Shown: piece after piece, positions 12,600 through 24,339 of the stretch
Position numbering within the stretch: position 1 is the stretch's first letter
Layout of the letters: every line of letters begins with the position of its first letter
Source of the DNA: Isoetes taiwanensis
Taxonomy: Eukaryota; Streptophyta; Lycopodiopsida; Isoetales; Isoetaceae
Assembly (NCBI GenBank): GCA_021234155.1
Contig: JAJEKV010000001.1
Span: forward strand, 1,239,927-1,303,926
Direction: 5' to 3'
Length of the DNA: 64,000 bases
Translations under genes and position numbers: made by a program
Notes under the pieces: generated by a model
Seen by the model: the letters and a program-made list of their open reading frames with translations, nothing else
Database searches by the model: none
Told to the model about the DNA's origin: nothing

Positions 12600-13010
12600 G
12601 TAAGTGGATCTGACTCTTCTAATTGATAAAACTGCAAACTAATAAGATTCAAGAAAACTGCTAAAAACATGTACAATAGCTTTCCTGCAACATTTTTTGA
12701 AGCATAAGCCCAAGGATTGAGCATCTAGACCATGGAGATATGGTCTCTCTTTCTTTTTTCTTATTATTTCGTATGTCTTTGTAGGCTGCTTTCATTTCTG
12801 TTGTTTCTAAATAATCAGCAGCATTTCAATTATATTGGCAGATGGTTCAGACTTCACTAAGAAATACTATATTTATAGATATATTAAAAACCATATCCAT
12901 GATGTCTGAAGATTTAATAATCTATTAACTTGTACTAATCACTTGCAGCCTTGACACGAAACTGAAGAGTATACGGATTTGATGCGCAAGGGTCCTTGCA
13001 TATGTAATAG

Positions 13011-13416
13011 CAGCAACATCCACAGTTTTTGTTTGTTAAAAGTGCTAATTGAAAGTTTCTTTCGGATTGCCTTTTAATATACATGCAGCAACATCCACAG
13101 TTTTTGTTTGTTAAAAGTGGTAATTGAAAGTTTCTTTGGGATTGCCTTTTAATATACATGATTATTTTTCAATGGAATCAATTTCTGCATCATCAATCCG
13201 AGTCAACAACCTAAAGAATCCCTTGCTACGTGAAACCGAAGGAATATAACCAAGATTCAAGATATAACCTTAAGAAATGCATCCCGTTCTTATAGAGAAC
13301 AAGATGGATGCTAGCTGCACCCCCAAGTTGAACATTGCCATGGAAAAATGCCTTATAGAGAACAAGATGGATGCTAGCTGCATCCCCAAGTTGAACATTG
13401 CCATGGAAAAATGCCT
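13011..13416 (+). repeat. Two neighbouring short tandem duplications
   Basis: A ~75-bp unit starting CAGCAACATCCACAG is doubled at 13011-13160, and a 63-bp unit starting TATAGAGAACAAGATGGATG is doubled at 13291-13416. Both lie inside the putative Helitron. Confidence 0.9.
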
Positions 13417-13916
13417 TGCATGAAAATCTGTATATGGGTGTAAATGCACGTGCATGTCTTGCACATGGTTTTATGTCTGATGGTTTTGTCTGATTGTTTT
13501 ATATGCAGCCAAGTATATAATCCCAGAATCAATAAAAAATCAATAATCTATTGTGCTTTGCACGTCATTAATTTCTGTATGCTCTAAAAATTCATATTAA
13601 GACAAAGAAATTTAGGTCAAAATAAGTTAATTTAGTAGCGTGAATTGAGGAATGTAGGCCATGTTTACGTGAAACGTAGATACAATTCTTGGTTGCAAGG
13701 CAGCAAAGGTATTTTTCTAAGTAATGTGTATTGTATTCACGCGTTCATTTTTCTAAGTAAACTGCTTATTGTATTCACGTGTTAAGGTGAAGTTATAATG
13801 AATTACACGTAAGTTTCTCATTTTACAGGTTTCCAAACTTATGCCCAGCAACGCTTGGCACCGTTACTAGTTAAAAATATACCCTTAGAAAAAAAGTAGG
13901 GGTCTACCCTTATAAT

Positions 13917-14597
13917 GGGCCGTTCACATGGGTCCAGATTTTCCCCGCGCTTATAACGCGCTGCAAAACTTTTCAGCGGCTTAACAGCGGGGACTCAGCA
14001 TCGCGCCGTTCATGGCGCGCGAGCTGACCCCCGATCTCTGGCTCGGCTGATTTCTGGCTTACTCAGCCAGGAGGATTCCGCAGGGGAAATTTTTTTCAGC
14101 AGCACATTCACATGCACTCATCATGCTGATTAATGGAATCCGGGCAGCAAGAAAGAACTATAAATCAGAATCACGAAGGCTAATCATCACCTTCTTGCTC
14201 GATATTTGGCGCTCCATTCTTCAATCCAGTTTTTAATCCACTCAAATCAATCCGGTCTTCAATCCTTCCTCCCATTCCGATCCTGGAATAACAATCGCCC
14301 TTCCTGTAAATGGCCTGTAATCGGCCTTCCCAGATGATTATTGGCCTGAATCCGTACCAAATCGGAATAGAAGCAATCGGAATTGAAGAATAGAAGCAAT
14401 CGGAATCAGTCCCCAATCGGCCTGGGCTATCCGATCAGGTATTATTCTGGCTGAAACGCGGGTTTCTAATCTAAGCTGCTGGGAAAAAGGAGGAAAAAAT
14501 CTGTCAGCCATATGTGAACGGCTACGGGGAAAGGGCTATCAGCGCGGGCCAGCTGGACTTCAGCCCCCGCAAAACTCATGGTCCATGTGAGCGGCAC
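13917..14597. mobile_element. MITE-like element, GC-rich, with imperfect terminal inverted repeats
   Basis: The left end at 13917 reads GGGCCGTTCACATGG. The right end at 14583-14597 reads in reverse GTGCCGCTCACATGG, and a second inverted copy ending near 14526 reads GCCGTTCACAT. Either there are two nested right ends or one element with a duplicated terminus. The interior is GC-rich, with ATCGGAAT-type short repeats at 14350-14430 and no ORF. No clear target duplication was found. Confidence 0.45.
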
Positions 14598-15333
14598 ATA
14601 AGTTGAACCCTGAATACCGGCTATAACACGCTGTGAGTGAGACCCACAAACTCAAAAGCAGTGCAAAAGTCAAATCAAGGGCACTTAACATTTCGGTACT
14701 TTTCAAATCAGTGGCCATAACATGGCACCCGTCCAAGACCTAATCTTGTCAGTCTCAGAGAATAATGTTTTGTGCATATATTTTCTATTCTAGGCTAGGA
14801 TTCTTAAACATGCATGCCGGATTTAGTTTCCGAATGCCAGATTTGGACAGTGGGCATTTTTTTTGTGTTAGGTTTCGGGCTACACTAGATTCCCACGCCA
14901 ATCCTTGCTGCATGGGAATCAGTAAAGAGACTAGAAAAACAGGGGAAAAAGAAAAGAAATATATCTGTGGGCGATTTGAATAATGTAAGTCGGTGCGGCA
15001 GGACCATGGCACGGATCGGAAATTGAAAAGTAACTGATTTGTGTCTGGAACAGAAGAAAGAGGCCAAGAAAAGCGACATGGGTGTATTGAGAAAGGAGTT
15101 AAAAGATCAATTTTATTGCAGTGGTTTTGCGGATCACCCTGCAAAATGTCTCCATCCCAAATTGAGATAATGGAACATCCACAAACCAAAACCCTGCTAC
15201 TTACTGACAATAGTGGGCAACGCAATAATTGTCCAAAATCTTCTTAGTTCATTCAACAGAGGCGGTGTCTGCTGATCCTGCATTGGTTTTCAAGAGGATG
15301 ATCTTCCTGCGTTTGTATTATTTTCTGCAGCCC
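14598..15333. other. Upstream region of the pectin methylesterase gene
   Basis: No gene is supported. Overlapping open frames exist on both strands at 14765-15225 but lack recognisable domains. Confidence 0.5.
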
Positions 15334-15343
15334 CTATAAAAGG
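15334..15343 (+). promoter_or_regulatory. TATA box of the pectin methylesterase gene
   Basis: CTATAAAAGG lies about 250 bp before the start codon. Transcription about 30 bp downstream would give a 5' leader near 225 nt. Confidence 0.6.
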
Positions 15344-15590
15344 CCAGTTTTAAGCTGTTTGTTTTGGTAGTTTTTTGTTCTAACAACTCTAGCTTTTCAA
15401 GGTCTTGAGGTATTTATGAGCAAAAATAGTTTTTGAAGGGATCTGTGCATGCTTTTGAAGGAAAAGCAGAGCTGTTTTGGTAAGTTTCTTCAAGAAGAAG
15501 CAGAAGGAGAAGGAAAGAACTTTTAGCTGTTAGATGCAAGTTGTCTAACATTGCAATTAAGTTTGGAATAATTCTATTTTACTCAAGCAC

Positions 15591-18002
15591 ATGGGGAGCA
15601 TCAGTATAGAAGAAGGGGGAACAGATATGGCATCGAGGCGAGGAGGCGGTCCTGCGCGGTTAAATCAGCATGGTCGATATGAGGAGCTTAGCAATCCAAG
15701 TGCAAGATGGAGCAATTTAGGCTCCCTCCAAGACAAGAATCAAAGGCTCACCAAGTCTGTCAAACTATGGATAGCCACCATCTCTGTTCTGGTTATGGTT
15801 ATAGTCATAGTTTGCCTCACAGTTTTTATTCCAAGGTCTGGAGACAGTTCCAAAGTTGAAATCAAGAGACATAAAAACAAGATCACAACTCAAGTCCCTC
15901 TTGTTTGCCAAGCAACCAGGTACCAAGATGTCTGTCTCTCTTCTTTGACTTCTGATACTAGATCTAAACAAGCCTCTGCTCCAGATCTGGTCCTCATAGC
16001 CATAGATGTTGCATCTTTAGGTACTAAACAGAGCTTGGTCTTGTCAAAAAATTTGTTACAAGATGCTGGCAGTAATAATCCAAACCTCACCGCTGCAGCA
16101 CAAGATTGCACTGAGGTTTTGAGCTATGCTCTTAGATGGATGGATATTTGCAAAAGTTCCAATCTCAGTTCTCAGGTGAAGGATATTCAGCAATATTTAA
16201 GTGCTGTGATGTCTTATCAGTATGATTGCAACCAGGCTTTGAGCTATGTCAATACTTCTACAGATGTTGGACAGACTATGGTGCAGGTTCAGTCTGTATT
16301 GCCTCTGATTAGCAATGCTCTATCCATGGCTGATGCCTTTGATTTTTATGGACCTGATCCCACAAACTGGAAACCCCTGCTTCTAAAAAGAGGGCAATCT
16401 TCTGCAATTTCTTCTAGATCACATACTAACAACCATCACAACCAGCATCATGCAAATGATGCAGATTTGTTGAGCAAACCCGCCGCGGAAATTTCTCCCT
16501 CTACCGTTGTCAGCAAGGATGGATCTGGCCAGTTCTCTAAGATCCAAGATGCTGTAAACAGAGCTCCTGATTACAGCTTCCAAAGATACATAATTTATAT
16601 CAAGGCAGGGACTTATGAGGAGACAATTGTAGTTCCTGAGAGCAAAAATATGCTCATGTTTATTGGAGATGGAGTGAATAATACGGTGATTACAGGAAGC
16701 AACTATTTCCACGAAGGAGTGAACACCATGGACACTTTTACAATGAGTAAGGCCTCCATCCCCTTTGCTCTGTTATATCTGTTTTGGGTAGAAATTTGCA
16801 ATCTAGTTGTTCAGATTACCTCTGGAACTGGGAAACATCAAAAGCCCAAAAATCAGATGTACAGTTTGCAGTTTTGGATTCAAAACCGCCATCAAGTACA
16901 GCCCATTTTTAGACGAGTTCATCTTTTTCTTTCAAAATCTGCAACAGAATTACTTTGAGGAGTTCTAAGTACATGAAGAATCAACTTTCTGACAACCCAA
17001 GCACTGCAATGAATCTAGTCTTACAAAACCACCTCTTCATAGGATTAATAGATCTCAGGATTGAGTGAGGACTAGATTCACGTATTCAATTTGAGCGTTG
17101 ATAGCAGGATTTGATGTTTAGAGCTAAAACCCCAAATCTCAAAGGAAAAAAGAGCACTCTGATTTATTTGCACATGCTGCTGATGAAGAACCTTTGATCT
17201 ACATTTAAAGGAAAAAAAAAAATGAAACCTGTAAAAAGGGAGGAAGAGGTCTGCTCTATGAAACAGAGGATAAATCTAACTGATGGGTTATGTTGATGCA
17301 GAAATCGTTGGAAATGGCTTTCTGGCAAGAGATTTAACAGTTGAAAACACAGCAGGACCAGAGTTACATCAAGCAGTGGCACTAAGGCTAGACGGAGATG
17401 AAGCAGCCTTCCATGGATGTTCCTTCACAGGTTTTCAAGACACACTATATTCTCACACATTGCGCCACTACTTCAAAGACTGCACAATCATAGGCACCAT
17501 AGATTTTATCTTTGGAAATGCAGCCACATACTTCGAGAACTGCAACATCTTCATACGCAAAGGCCGCCCAGGCGCTGGACTTAGTACTGTAACTGCACAT
17601 GGGCGCATAGATCCTGCACAAACCACCGGATTTGTCTTTAAAAACTGCTCAATCCAAGGAACCCAAGATTATATGGATCAATATCACGCTGAACCCAACA
17701 AGCATAGGGCTTATCTGGGCCGACCTTGGAAGCTTTATTCCAGATCTGTTTTTTTAAACAGCTTTATGGGCGAATTGATCCACTCAGATGGGTGGCTTGC
17801 TTGGAGCGGAAGTTTTGCCCTTGATACTCTGTTTTTTGCCGAATTTCAAAGCTATGGCCCTGGTGGTAGCAGCGCCGGAAGAGTTCCTTGGTCTTCTCAA
17901 CTCTCTGCCTCTGATGTTGAGAAGTTCAGTATTGAAAGTTTTATTCAGGGCAAAGCTTGGCTTCCGGCAACTAATATTCCTTTTGGGTCTCCCTCTTCCT
18001 GA
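15591..18002 (+). CDS. Pectin methylesterase with N-terminal inhibitor-like pro-domain (two exons)
   Basis: Exons 15591-16746 and 17302-18002, joined in phase across a 555-bp GTAAGG...CAG intron, give about 618 residues with no stop, typical for pro-region pectinesterases. A signal-anchor helix lies at about residues 60-82. A PMEI-like domain follows (about 105-260), with the VC/DVC and DC cysteines. The catalytic domain runs from about 305. Active-site landmarks are all present: GTYEE, QAVALR (Q near 409), GFQDTLY (D near 432), DFIFGN (D near 453) and LGRPW. The enzyme demethylesterifies homogalacturonan in the cell wall, releasing methanol; the pro-domain keeps it inactive during secretion. 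No canonical RRLL processing site is seen, but LLLKRG sits between the domains. The residues at the exon junction (TFTM-K-IVGNGF) are a few shorter than usual, so the exact acceptor could differ. This is one of only two intact genes in the window. Confidence 0.9.
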
Positions 18003-18171
18003 GTGCTCCAGCCAGAGATCTTTGAATCTCAAAATTTTGCCTGGATATGTAAACCTACATTATGTCAATTCTAGCATCTCATTGACTCCAACAATAGATA
18101 GTCGATCAAATTATATACGCCCGAATTGGGTTAGAGTCCCGAGAATGGAAACCTTCCTAATTTTCCTCTCT

Positions 18172-18292
18172 AGAAACCTCCCCATCTTTCAGGCAAAGCC
18201 TGGGGAGGTTTCCACTGATTGTTAACTTGGGGAGGTTTCCACTGATTGTTAACTTGGGGAGGTTTCCATGGGGAATAACTTGGGGAGGTTTC
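18172..18292. repeat. Left subterminal GGGGAGGTTTCC repeats
   Basis: Five copies, one inverted, occur in 120 bp; two share a 27-bp tandem unit with CACTGATTGTTAACTT. Confidence 0.85.
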
Positions 18293-20344
18293 CGCAAAAT
18301 CCCAAAATATATTATTTTTCTTGATCTACGTCGTAGCTGCTATTCATAAATGAACCTAAAATTAATTTTCACGGCTAAATTTAATTCCTTTTTTTCGTAT
18401 TCATTCTTTTATTCTGAGTTACTTTTTCTAGTTCTAATTTGCATTTCACTATCCCTCGTTTGTAGTGTCCCTCTTTGGCGGCAGCAGTACTTAAATTGAT
18501 TCACAGATCCGTAGTAGAAATGGCCCTCGATCACAGCATTGTTTGGCTTAAACTGCGTGAAGAAATCCGTCGATCACGCATTGTTTGGCTAAAATGCGGA
18601 ATGTTATTCTGACCCTTTGGCGAGCGGCCCGCCCCCGACGTAGGGTTTCTTTCCCACCATAGCCATGGCGGTTGAAGCTTTGCAATTACAGCGATGTGCC
18701 TCCCTCTTGCATGTACTCCAGCATGAGATCAGAGCAACCTTTTTGTTCATCATTTAACCAAGGTTTGGAAATGTTTTCTTTCTTGGTCCTTGTAGATTCA
18801 ATCTTTATATGCAGCCATTTGAAGAGAACCCTGTTGCAGAACCTCATGGCTCATGGAGTAAAATGTACTGGCACTGGGAATAGGGAGTAACTCAAATTTT
18901 CAATTACTGCCTTAGTCAATGACCATTTAGGAAAATAGTTCTGTCTGTAATTTTTTTTTCTTCTTCAATAATTACGAATCAACACATCCAGCACGGGTCG
19001 CCGAGCTTTAACAAACTGGTTTGCTATTTTTTTATCCCAACATGTCCTCTGTTTATTAACGAACATCTATTTTTTCCGCTTTTCCCTTTTTCCAGCTATG
19101 GCGAAGTGCTCTATCCTCAAGCTCTAATCTTATCAGGAGGATCTGACTTAGCAACAGGCTAGGATGGAGCTTGAACACATGATATAAATATTGCAGGTTA
19201 CAGAACGTTTCTATTTTTCTTTCTCTTTGTAATTTATCAAGGAAAGGGTGATCGATGTGCTTTAATCTTGCATTGTATGATCCACAGTGCTTAAGCATCT
19301 ATCTCCTTCAACTCCGGTAGATATCATCCATAAAAAACGGTTTGGTGGAGATCATTTCCGGCTTATATGTGAAATTTTATTCCTTAGGCATATATATCGT
19401 TGATTTTGCCTGCTAGCTCATTGTGATACTTTTCTTTACCCTTTTATCTAGCTCTCTTGAACCAGGCTTTCTCCTTAGCCATCTTGTTACAACATCTACC
19501 CTGTCTTGTAGATTAGAATATGCATTACAAGAACATTATTGCTGAATGTCTAAATAACATTGTTTTGTTTCATTGAAGACTTGATGCCATAGACTCGCTA
19601 TTTTGTGCAAATTTTTAGTAATATTTTTATAATGAAACAGTTAATATATTGGCAGAACTTCAGAACTTTTTATGGTGTCTAAAGTTAAGAGCTCGTTGGT
19701 ATAAGATTCATTTGGCGGAGCAGCCATAATATTTGCAGAAGCAAGGCATTTGGCTGGGCAGTTATAATATTTGTAGAATCAATCATGGAGACTAATGCTG
19801 GAATCAAATATATGGATCCTTTTATTTCTGTGTCCAACTTCTTTCTTCCAAGTTAGCAATGATCTTTATCAGTTCCCTGAATATATTTATATATATAGCT
19901 GCTTGTATCTCTGGCAATATTTAGTTTGATTTTCTACACTTTTTGTTTCCATTTATTATTCCTGACATTAGATTTTATCTTTTGTTTCACCTTGTTTGTA
20001 CTTGATCTTGCTCTTGTTTTTCTATACTTGAATTTTGGTTGGACTTGCAGCACTCAGGATCAAGAGATGCAAAGTTATGGTATTCAAAGTTTCATGAATT
20101 GGTAGCAAATGCAAATTAGATTTCTGATAGTAATTTTGGAGTTCTAGATTAAAGTAATATAGAGTAGCTTTTTGAATGATTGTTGGAAAGATTCAGAGTT
20201 ATTGTGCTATTTATATTCATTTGAAAAACTGAAGACAATGTTTAATGAAGGTTCAAACCCTTGGAGTTCTTTTCATTTAATTACCATTTCTTATGGTAAT
20301 TTTGTATTTGTTAATCAAAAAAGAAACTACGACATGTTTACACT

Positions 20345-20545
20345 AAGAACCACTACAAACCAATATTCCCTAGAAGTCATTATATTTTACACTAAGAACC
20401 ACTACAAACCAATATTCCCTAGAAGTCATTATATTTTAGCACTAAGAATCGGCCACATGCTAATAGATGTTTACGCTAAGAACCACTACAAGCTAATATT
20501 CCCTAGAAGTCATTACACGTTAGCACTAAGCACCCGCCACATGCT
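20345..20545 (+). repeat. Tandem repeats built on CACTAAGAACCACTACA
   Basis: Three to four diverged units contain CCCTAGAAGTCATTA at about 20368, 20417 and 20502. Part of the array adds CGGCCACATGCTAATAGATG. Further small tandem duplications follow at 20562-20620 and 20880-21010. Confidence 0.85.
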
Positions 20546-21044
20546 AATAGATGGAAGGTATAGGTTGATTGAAGGTATAGGTGGATATGATTGAGTTGAT
20601 TGAAGGTATAGGTGGATATGATCCAACAGAGTCTCCCTCATTCAAATGATTGTCATAATCACCAGTAGGTGTTACATGGTCTTCATCATCTACATCCTCA
20701 AAACATGTTGCATTGTCAATATTATCAAAAGCGAAATCACTTACAGTTGCTTCTGAATCATATAGGAATGAATCAGTGGAGATATCAACTTCAACTTCCT
20801 CATACACGTTACGCTCCAAATCCATGAGATAAATCACAACATCAAATGAACGAAAGATGAAATAGTCGATGGGAATCACTCAAAGAGACGATTTGCTTCA
20901 AGAAATAGCTCACTTGATGAAAGAAGAACTCAAAACGATGATTTGCTTCAAGAAATAGCTCACTTTGCTTCAAGAAATAGCTCACTTGATGAAAGAAGAA
21001 CTCAAATAGACGATTTGCTCAACTTTGAAATTTTATAGACATTT

Positions 21045-21505
21045 TGTGGAAACCTCCCTAGTTTCTTTGGAAAGTTGGGAGGTTTCCATTAAATATTTAA
21101 AAAAAAATAGTCATTAATGTTGGCAACCACCGATGGACTACAACGACGACGGCCCAGAGATGCAGGCTAGTCTTGGTCAGCCGTGCAAATTGAGAGCTTT
21201 TTTTTTTTTTTTTTTTGGAAACCTCCCCACCTTTCCAGGGAAACCTCCCCTGTTTTCTTAATTGGAAACCTCCCTGTGTCATCCAAGAAAGGCTGGGAGG
21301 TTTCCTGAAAAAAGGTTCCATGGAAACCTCCCAATTTTTCTAATATGGAGAAAGTTGGGGAGGTTTCCATAGAAAGTTGGGGAGGTTTAGGGAAAGGTGG
21401 GGGAGGTTTCGGGGAAAAATTGGGGGAGGTTTCCAGGGAAAGTTGGGAAGGTTTCCACGAAAATTGGGGAGGTTTCAGGGAAAGTTGGGGAGGTTTCCAT
21501 TGGAG
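21045..21505. repeat. Right subterminal GGGGAGGTTTCC repeats
   Basis: About fifteen copies or variants of GGAGGTTTCC occur here, the left part mostly inverted (GGAAACCTCCC) and the right part direct. The open frames across them are by-products of the repeat. Confidence 0.85.
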
Positions 21506-21912
21506 CCCAACCCAAAACGGGCGTAGAAAAAACCATCGATAGATAGTTGATTGCCAAACAAAATACAGTAGGCTAGATAGTGGATTATCCATGATTCGAG
21601 GTTTGATGTGTTCGACTGCTATACATATTTTTATCACAGGGGAACACAACTGAAATTGGATTATGATCTTGTTGGAATAGCCCCTACGGTTGTTCACATA
21701 CACAACAGCTCCGTCTAAATTCCATAAAAGCAACTTATGAATCTGCCCACACAGCCAATCGCGTCATGACACGTGGCATATTTCATTTACAAAATGCGCC
21801 ATAAAAATTTAACTGTGAAGTCCTCTTTACCATCCATTTCGGCATTTACCTTGCATTTTTCTTTGTAATCTAGAGCATTGCCCTAAGTTGCTTCCATGTT
21901 ACAAGAGTGGCA

Positions 21913-21968
21913 ATCTACTTGCCATTCCTGGGATGTCAACAGGGCGATCCCAGGAATGGCAAGTAGAT
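21913..21968. repeat. Perfect 22-bp inverted repeat with 12-nt loop
   Basis: The arms at 21913-21934 (ATCTACTTGCCATTCCTGGG plus AT) and 21947-21968 pair without mismatch around a 12-nt loop. The arm centre is repeated once more just after (GCCATTCCTG at 21970). Confidence 0.9.
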
Positions 21969-22124
21969 CGCCATTCCTGTATACAGAAAACTTCATTAAT
22001 ACAAAAACTTTTTACGACAGTGGATTACATCAAGCCTTCTTGATTAAATCTTTTTTCTTTATTACTGTCTTCTTGATAGATAGTAAGCAAATCTGAGCTA
22101 AGTCGTATTTAATTAAAGTGGGAC

Positions 22125-23012
22125 TCATTCCATTCCCATTTTTTTTCGGAACCCGGTTAATTTACATAAAAAGTAGCACCCCGACCCGAAAACTATCCTA
22201 AATTCAATTTTTGAATAAAACTCAATCCGAAGCTTTGCTCCAGCTTTTCCTGTGTTCGCGAAGTCGAGAACAAAAACAATGCAATTGAAACAAAGGAAAT
22301 TCATTAAAGTTTGAAACCAAAGATCTAGTTGAAAAAAATTTTTATTAATAAATTGAACAGATACAATGTATTTTACATGGGACCGCAGAGACCATGGCGG
22401 TCTTGTTGCCACTACTGATTACATCATCTTGGTAGGTGGTCCACCTTAGGGGATTAACTTGTAGGCGCTTCTTCATGCCGTCTGGAAGCCTTTGGGGCAA
22501 CCTCGAAGAGTGTGGAATGCCTCACGTGGAGGTGCCTCTCGAGCTACTGGGCCACTTGCCCACCCGACTTCTCCCTTTCGCCTCCCGCGACCTTTCATCG
22601 AATATGCTCCTTCCCCACCCTCCGTGGATGTTATGCAATGCTTGCAAGATGCTTTGAGCTTGGCTGGTCTCTTTGTTCTTTGCGCTTTTTTATCCCCTGT
22701 GGTGTAGCGAAAGCAACCTCTCTGGGAATTGAGCAACCTTGTCCCAAAGGCGGGCAAGAGTGTAAGCGTGGACCGGGATCGTGCGCTGAACGGTATTTCT
22801 TCCGCCCTTGAGCGGGATCCGCCTCGAGCGTCTCGCGGATGCCCGAGATAGACTGGTGTCCGGACCTGTGCCTCGAACCACCGGAGCAAGGAGAGTATGA
22901 TTAACAATTACGGTGTCATTAGTCAAAACGAAAAGAAAAGAACGCGTTGAAATCAAATTACAACGAGGAGAACATTCATTCCATACAACCGCATCCAATG
23001 ACGTGGAAGTAG
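22125..23012. other. Left internal region of the large TIR element, no gene recognised
   Basis: Overlapping open frames exist on both strands at 22436-23115, but no domain is visible. Half of the TCGACTTCGCGAA palindrome appears at 22255. Confidence 0.5.
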
Positions 23013-23262
23013 TGTCTTTCTCGACTTCGCCGAGTCGAGAAAGGCCCATAAAAGTCAAAGTACAACCATACTCATTAGAATATGGTTGCATCCAATCACA
23101 CACGGAAGCATACAAATGCTTTCACAAACGAAAATTAAGATGCCTTTCATTTCGCGAGTGAGAAAGGCCCAGAAACCCAATGTACAAGCATTATCATAAT
23201 AGATTGTACAAGCATTTCATCAACACGACAAGCATGCCTTTCATTTCGTGAGTCGAGAAAGG
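23013..23262. repeat. TCGACTTCGCGAAGTCGA-type palindromes 3' of the phosphatase relic
   Basis: Three variants occur near 23018-23042, 23143-23167 and 23235-23262, each ending GAGAAAGGC and followed by a short repeated context (AA...CAATGTACAAGCAT). Confidence 0.75.
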
Positions 23263-24339
23263 CATCGAAAACTCAATATACAAGTATATTCATTACAAAA
23301 TGGTCAATACATGTGTTCACGCTCGATTACAATATTCACACAATTTGACTATCGAAAGCGGGGGTCACTCTTCTTGTTCACCAAAGTATTTGTCGTCCAT
23401 AGCTTTTCATGATCGGCTTTGCTCTCCGGATCGGGTTCCGCGGAGGCTCGGATAGTTAAAAAGCACATCGGTGACAAGAATGGCGAAGAGGGATTCCGCC
23501 AAGACAGAGACAGAGTCAGAAGGACAACCACCTATCCGCTCTCATATTCTTCTAGGTCGATATATGGCTTAGCAATGATTGTATTTTGCGCGTTATGATA
23601 GCACTTGTAGGCGGAGTCGCCTATGATCGGGCCGTGTTGTGTTTGCCATAGTCCCGAATAGCTCATAAACCCCGGCCGGCCTTTTTCACCATTATAGGCT
23701 TCCCCTTTGTGATGGCCGGATCGAGGTCCTTCACATGCTCGACCCTTTCGCTTCCCCCAAACGAACTTGAACTTCAAAATGAAATGCCGGAGAACACCAA
23801 GAACATTGACAATATTTTTCTTTGCCATACAAGACCATATGCCCACCCGAATCCCTCGCGCTGTGCACTGGGCCAATAATTTCCTTAGCTCTAGGGCCCG
23901 GATACACTATTTTATGCCTGCTTTCATTGGGATCCGCGAGGTGTTAATCTCGGGACGTCTTTGTCGTGGTATACCGCGGCTAATACTCCATTGACGTCAA
24001 ATATTACAAGCTTGGTGGGACCAAATTGGATCCCGTTGGAGTTTGGCTCACCATATTTCCGGTTCATCGGGATCCAAATTGGGATCATTATCTTTTCGTG
24101 TTCTTTTCGGCTATGGCGGTCTTGCTCGGATTTTCATTCTCATTCTCCTCGACGCGGAACCGTTTGGAATCCATTGACAATGATCCGAGTCGTTGACTGG
24201 AATTCCCTGAAATGATGACATCCGGCCGAAGGAACGAGTTTTTCGACTTCGGCGAGTCAGAATGAAAAGAAAAGGTATTGAAAGGAACGAGTTTTTTCGA
24301 CTCGCGAAAGTCGAGAAACACAAGGCACCCAAAATTAAA

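Larger units (their letters stand above)
9931..13870 (+). mobile_element. Putative 3.9-kb Helitron carrying gene pieces
   Basis: The 3' end (13841-13870) repeats the hairpin-plus-CTAG end seen at 9927: ATGCCCAGCAACGCTTGGCA, then CCGTTACTAG, followed by T. A plausible 5' end is TCTATATATTATTG at 9931, preceded by A, as Helitrons insert between A and T. No Rep/helicase ORF is visible, so it would be non-autonomous. The interior holds several exon-like blocks with good splice borders. The 3' end is well supported; the 5' end is an inference from the TC rule and could lie elsewhere. Confidence 0.5.
18118..21523. mobile_element. 3.4-kb TIR DNA transposon with GGGGAGGTTTCC subterminal repeats
   Basis: The left end reads CGCCCGAATTGGGTTAGAG..., and the right end in reverse complement reads CGCCCGTTTTGGGTTGGGC.... 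After a short gap both continue AATGGAAACCT. Both ends are flanked by TA (18116-18117 and 21524-21525), as for elements with a TA or TWA target site. The motif GGGGAGGTTTCC in both orientations crowds both ends. The interior has no transposase; it holds exon-like pieces (for example an ATG at 18665 reading MAVEALQLQRCASLLHVLQH) and tandem repeats. It is therefore probably non-autonomous. Superfamily is unassigned. Confidence 0.65.

Noticed and set aside
14785-15225. 146-residue minus-strand frame upstream of the pectin methylesterase
   Set aside because: No recognisable domain, and it lies in the promoter side of an intact plus-strand gene.
15765-16712. Minus-strand frames under the pectin methylesterase
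   Set aside because: Shadows of the real exon on the other strand.
20544-20879. 111-residue acidic minus-strand frame inside the TIR element
   Set aside because: Partly made of a tandem repeat; no domain and no splice context, so not called a gene.
22473-23115. Overlapping 144- and 141-residue minus-strand frames
   Set aside because: Arg/Ser-rich, no domain, overlapped by open frames on the other strand; GC-rich composition explains them.
23532-23876. First thought to be a second methyltransferase copy
   Set aside because: The motifs WSCMAKKN, FVWGKRK and IIGDSAYK fit the HAD/FCP1-like phosphatase fold better, and the upstream FDVNGVL confirms it.
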